From an uncultured bacterium (GTDB lineage Bacteria; Actinomycetota; Aquicultoria; SKW223; CALKMS01): 8,087 nt of DNA. Where the stretch lies: NCBI GenBank assembly GCA_938091145.1, contig CALKMS010000078.1:1-8087 (forward strand), given 5' to 3'. The first letter of the stretch is position 1, and every line of letters begins with the position of its first letter. Below, one piece after another: positions 6,631-8,087 of the stretch. The translations under genes and the position numbers were made by a program. Under the pieces are notes generated by a model. It made no database searches. It was not told the origin of the DNA and was given only the letters and a program-made list of their open reading frames with translations.

Positions 6631-7929
6631 CTAAGCCACCCCCTTCCGGACTCCCAGTAAAAGTGACTTGTTCAAAGCTTCACTTGACGAAAGGAGGGAA
6701 AGCAGTGGATGAGTAAAGAAAAAAGTAGTAAACAGATCAATGCCAATTCCTACCGAAAGAGAGATTGCAAAGCCCCTGACAGGACCCACACCTTGCCAAA
6801 TGAGTATCAAAGCAGCTATCAAAGTAACAACATCAGCAATAACCATTGTTTTGAAACCAAAAGTAAAACCTTTGTCAGCCGCTTGTTTGAAGCTTTTCCC
6901 TGCTCTTATCTCTTCTTTTACTCTTTCAAATATAACAACACTGGAATCAGCTGCCACTCCGATTGAAAGAATTATGCCGGCTATGCCGGGTAAAGTCAGT
7001 GTCCAACCCAAGGGTGTAAACTTGTTTGTCGCCACAATTGTCCCCCAGAAGAGAGTAGAAAAAACAGCCAAAGCGCCCGCTGTTATGAGGCCTAACAACC
7101 GATAAAAGAAAATCATATACAAAACCACCGCAACCAAACCGGCGATGCCGGCAATCAAAGCGGCTCGGAGCGAATCACTCCCTAAGGTAGGACCAACGGT
7201 ACGGCTCTCAGATATATCGAGTTTGACCGGCAACGATCCAGTTTGCAAGACCAGTGCTAATTTCTTCGCAAAGTCGATGGTAAAATCACCAGTTATTTCC
7301 GCTCGTCCACCGCTTATTCTCTCATTAACCACAGGAGCTGAAATGATTCCCTTTTCCTCATCAGTCCTTCCTTTAGGATTGTAGTCGAGAACTATTGCCA
7401 AACGCTTTCCAACCATTTCTGCCGTTATCTGGTCAAACTTTTTAGCTCCTTCAGGTGTAAACTCTATATCCACCTTCGGCTTTCCAAAATCATCAAAATC
7501 AACAGCCGCGTCTTTAACATACTCACCGGTCATCAAAGTTTCCCCCAAAACTAAGCCCTCCGCAGTCGAAGTAGTAACGGGTCGAAACTCAAGTAAAGCA
7601 GTTTTACCAATAATATCGAGAGCTTCCCGCGGGTCTTTAACTCCAGGGAGCTGAACCAGAATGCTGTTTGACCCCTGGCGAGAAATCTCTGGTTCGCTTA
7701 CTCCCAGTTTATTAATCCTCTCCTCAATCACCACTTTGGCTCGCTCCATTGTTTCTTCAGTTACAGGTGCTTTTGGTAAAGGCCTTGCAGTTAAAACAAT
7801 ATGGAGGCCACCTTTTAAATCTAAGCCTAATCGAGTTGATTTTGCCGGAGGGTAAATAAGATAAACCGAAGCAACTACTAAAGCTAAAACGAAAAAAACT
7901 GATAACAGATACTTTTGACGCTGACTCAA
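6631..7929 (-). CDS. secD: Protein translocase subunit SecD
   Basis: This 432-residue membrane protein partners SecF in the SecDF complex, which helps late stages of Sec-dependent export. Seen: an N-terminal membrane helix (about 7-26), the SecD signature RLGLDLKGGLHIVL (33-46), the conserved first periplasmic subdomain including RINKLGVSEPEISRQGSNSI (71-90) and QLPGVKDPREALDIIGKTAL (93-112), a head region to about 245, and five C-terminal membrane segments from about 255 to 412. The segment ILSIGVAADSSVVIFERVKEE (320-340) corresponds to the family G-M-A-V-D-A-N-V-L-I-F-E-R motif, with Asp328 at the proton-pathway position. It is shorter than the ~615-residue E. coli form and has the length usual in Gram-positive-type bacteria. 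The start is TTG at 7929-7927, chosen because an excellent ribosome binding site precedes it and the signature N-terminal helix begins there. YajC, the common third partner, is not identifiable in the window. Confidence 0.96.
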   Translation of the reverse strand: MSQRQKYLLSVFFVLALVVASVYLIYPPAKSTRLGLDLKGGLHIVLTARPLPKAPVTEETMERAKVVIEERINKLGVSEPEISRQGSNSILVQLPGVKDPREALDIIGKTALLEFRPVTTSTAEGLVLGETLMTGEYVKDAAVDFDDFGKPKVDIEFTPEGAKKFDQITAEMVGKRLAIVLDYNPKGRTDEEKGIISAPVVNERISGGRAEITGDFTIDFAKKLALVLQTGSLPVKLDISESRTVGPTLGSDSLRAALIAGIAGLVAVVLYMIFFYRLLGLITAGALAVFSTLFWGTIVATNKFTPLGWTLTLPGIAGIILSIGVAADSSVVIFERVKEEIRAGKSFKQAADKGFTFGFKTMVIADVVTLIAALILIWQGVGPVRGFAISLSVGIGIDLFTTFFFTHPLLSLLSSSEALNKSLLLGVRKGVA

Positions 7930-7930
7930 C

Positions 7931-7941
7931 TTACCTCCTTC
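7931..7941 (-). promoter_or_regulatory. Strong ribosome binding site of secD
   Basis: Minus-strand AAGGAGGTAA ends just before the TTG start codon. A near-perfect match to the 16S 3' end supports TTG as the real start of secD despite the weak initiation codon. Confidence 0.88.
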
Positions 7942-7958
7942 AAGAAAAATTATGGCTT

Positions 7959-7968
7959 ATTATAGCAA
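7959..7968 (-). promoter_or_regulatory. Putative extended -10 promoter upstream of secD
   Basis: On the minus strand the sequence TTGCTATAAT contains a perfect TATAAT preceded by TG one base away, the extended -10 form that can work without a good -35. No clear -35 box was seen at 16-18 bases. Transcription would begin near 7952 and leave a very short leader before the secD ribosome binding site. The box overlaps the tandem TAA stops of the upstream reading frame. It is probably the start, or an extra start, of the secDF-to-hisS transcript. Confidence 0.45.
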
Positions 7969-8087
7969 TTCTGTTTGGTTGATAACCAGGCTGAATTTAC
8001 AACCTAATACTTTAGCTGCTTCCCGACAAAGGGTCATTCGGGAAAGAAAAATCTCAAAATACTCCATTACACTGCTTATCCTGGTGT
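7960..8087 (-). CDS. C-terminal end of an unidentified protein (partial)
   Basis: One minus-strand frame is open from the window edge for 41 codons and ends in two adjacent TAA codons; the other two frames close quickly. The visible residues begin TRISSVMEYFEIFLSRM and end with AAKVLGCKFSLVINQTELL. This looks like an ordinary soluble alpha/beta C-terminus, but I do not recognise the family. A short gene starting at the ATG at 8067-8065 (35 codons) is also possible, though no ribosome binding site precedes it. Its position before secD would fit queA, tgt, yajC or ruv genes in related genomes, yet the sequence does not clearly match YajC, which would carry an N-terminal membrane helix. It lies about 30 bp before secD. 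Confidence 0.4.
   Translation of the reverse strand, partial: TRISSVMEYFEIFLSRMTLCREAAKVLGCKFSLVINQTELL

Noticed and set aside
6709..7384. Three plus-strand open frames opposite secD
   Set aside because: They are reverse-frame shadows of SecD membrane helices, lack ribosome binding sites and have no family features.
7930..8087. yajC, the usual neighbour upstream of secD
   Set aside because: The 41 visible residues do not clearly match a YajC C-terminus, and no hydrophobic N-terminal helix is in view, so the symbol is not assigned.

Overview
The window is one bacterial gene block with every supported gene on the minus strand, so transcription runs from the right end to the left. In transcription order it holds: the C-terminal end of an unidentified protein (8087-7960), secD, secF, a small phasin-like coiled-coil protein, an ABC1/UbiB-family kinase-like membrane protein, a long RelA/SpoT-family (Rel) protein, D-aminoacyl-tRNA deacylase (dtd), a glyoxalase-II-like metallo-beta-lactamase-fold hydrolase, and the first 133 codons of histidyl-tRNA synthetase (hisS), cut by the left edge. 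No rRNA, tRNA, CRISPR array, insertion sequence or phage gene was seen, and no stretch over 300 bases lacks a gene.

The organism is a bacterium with AT-rich DNA. Separate secD and secF followed by rel, dtd, an MBL-fold hydrolase and hisS is the arrangement known from Firmicutes and from some actinobacterial lineages. The ~430-residue SecD and the full-length single Rel fit that. I infer a Gram-positive-type or deep-branching bacterial lineage and cannot name a genus from the sequence. There is no sign of horizontal transfer.

Spacing is tight: secD/secF and dtd/MBL hydrolase are each separated by 1 bp, secF and the phasin-like gene by 10 bp, and hisS starts inside the end of the MBL gene. This indicates an operon. 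A likely promoter (extended -10 box) and a strong ribosome binding site lie just before secD. A second, weaker promoter candidate sits directly before rel. The genes divide into three modules: protein export (secDF), an envelope/lipid-type pair (phasin-like plus ABC1 kinase), and translation quality and stress (rel, dtd, MBL hydrolase, hisS).

Two points deserve attention. First, the Rel protein keeps the RFKD synthetase signature of bifunctional enzymes, but the Asp of the hydrolase HD motif is Val (His73-Val74), which predicts weakened (p)ppGpp hydrolysis. Second, the ABC1 kinase reading frame continues about 29 codons upstream of its first usable start with family-like sequence but without ATG, GTG or TTG. 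Removing one G from a five-G run would join it to an ATG. This suggests a frameshift, a sequencing error or an unusual start codon.
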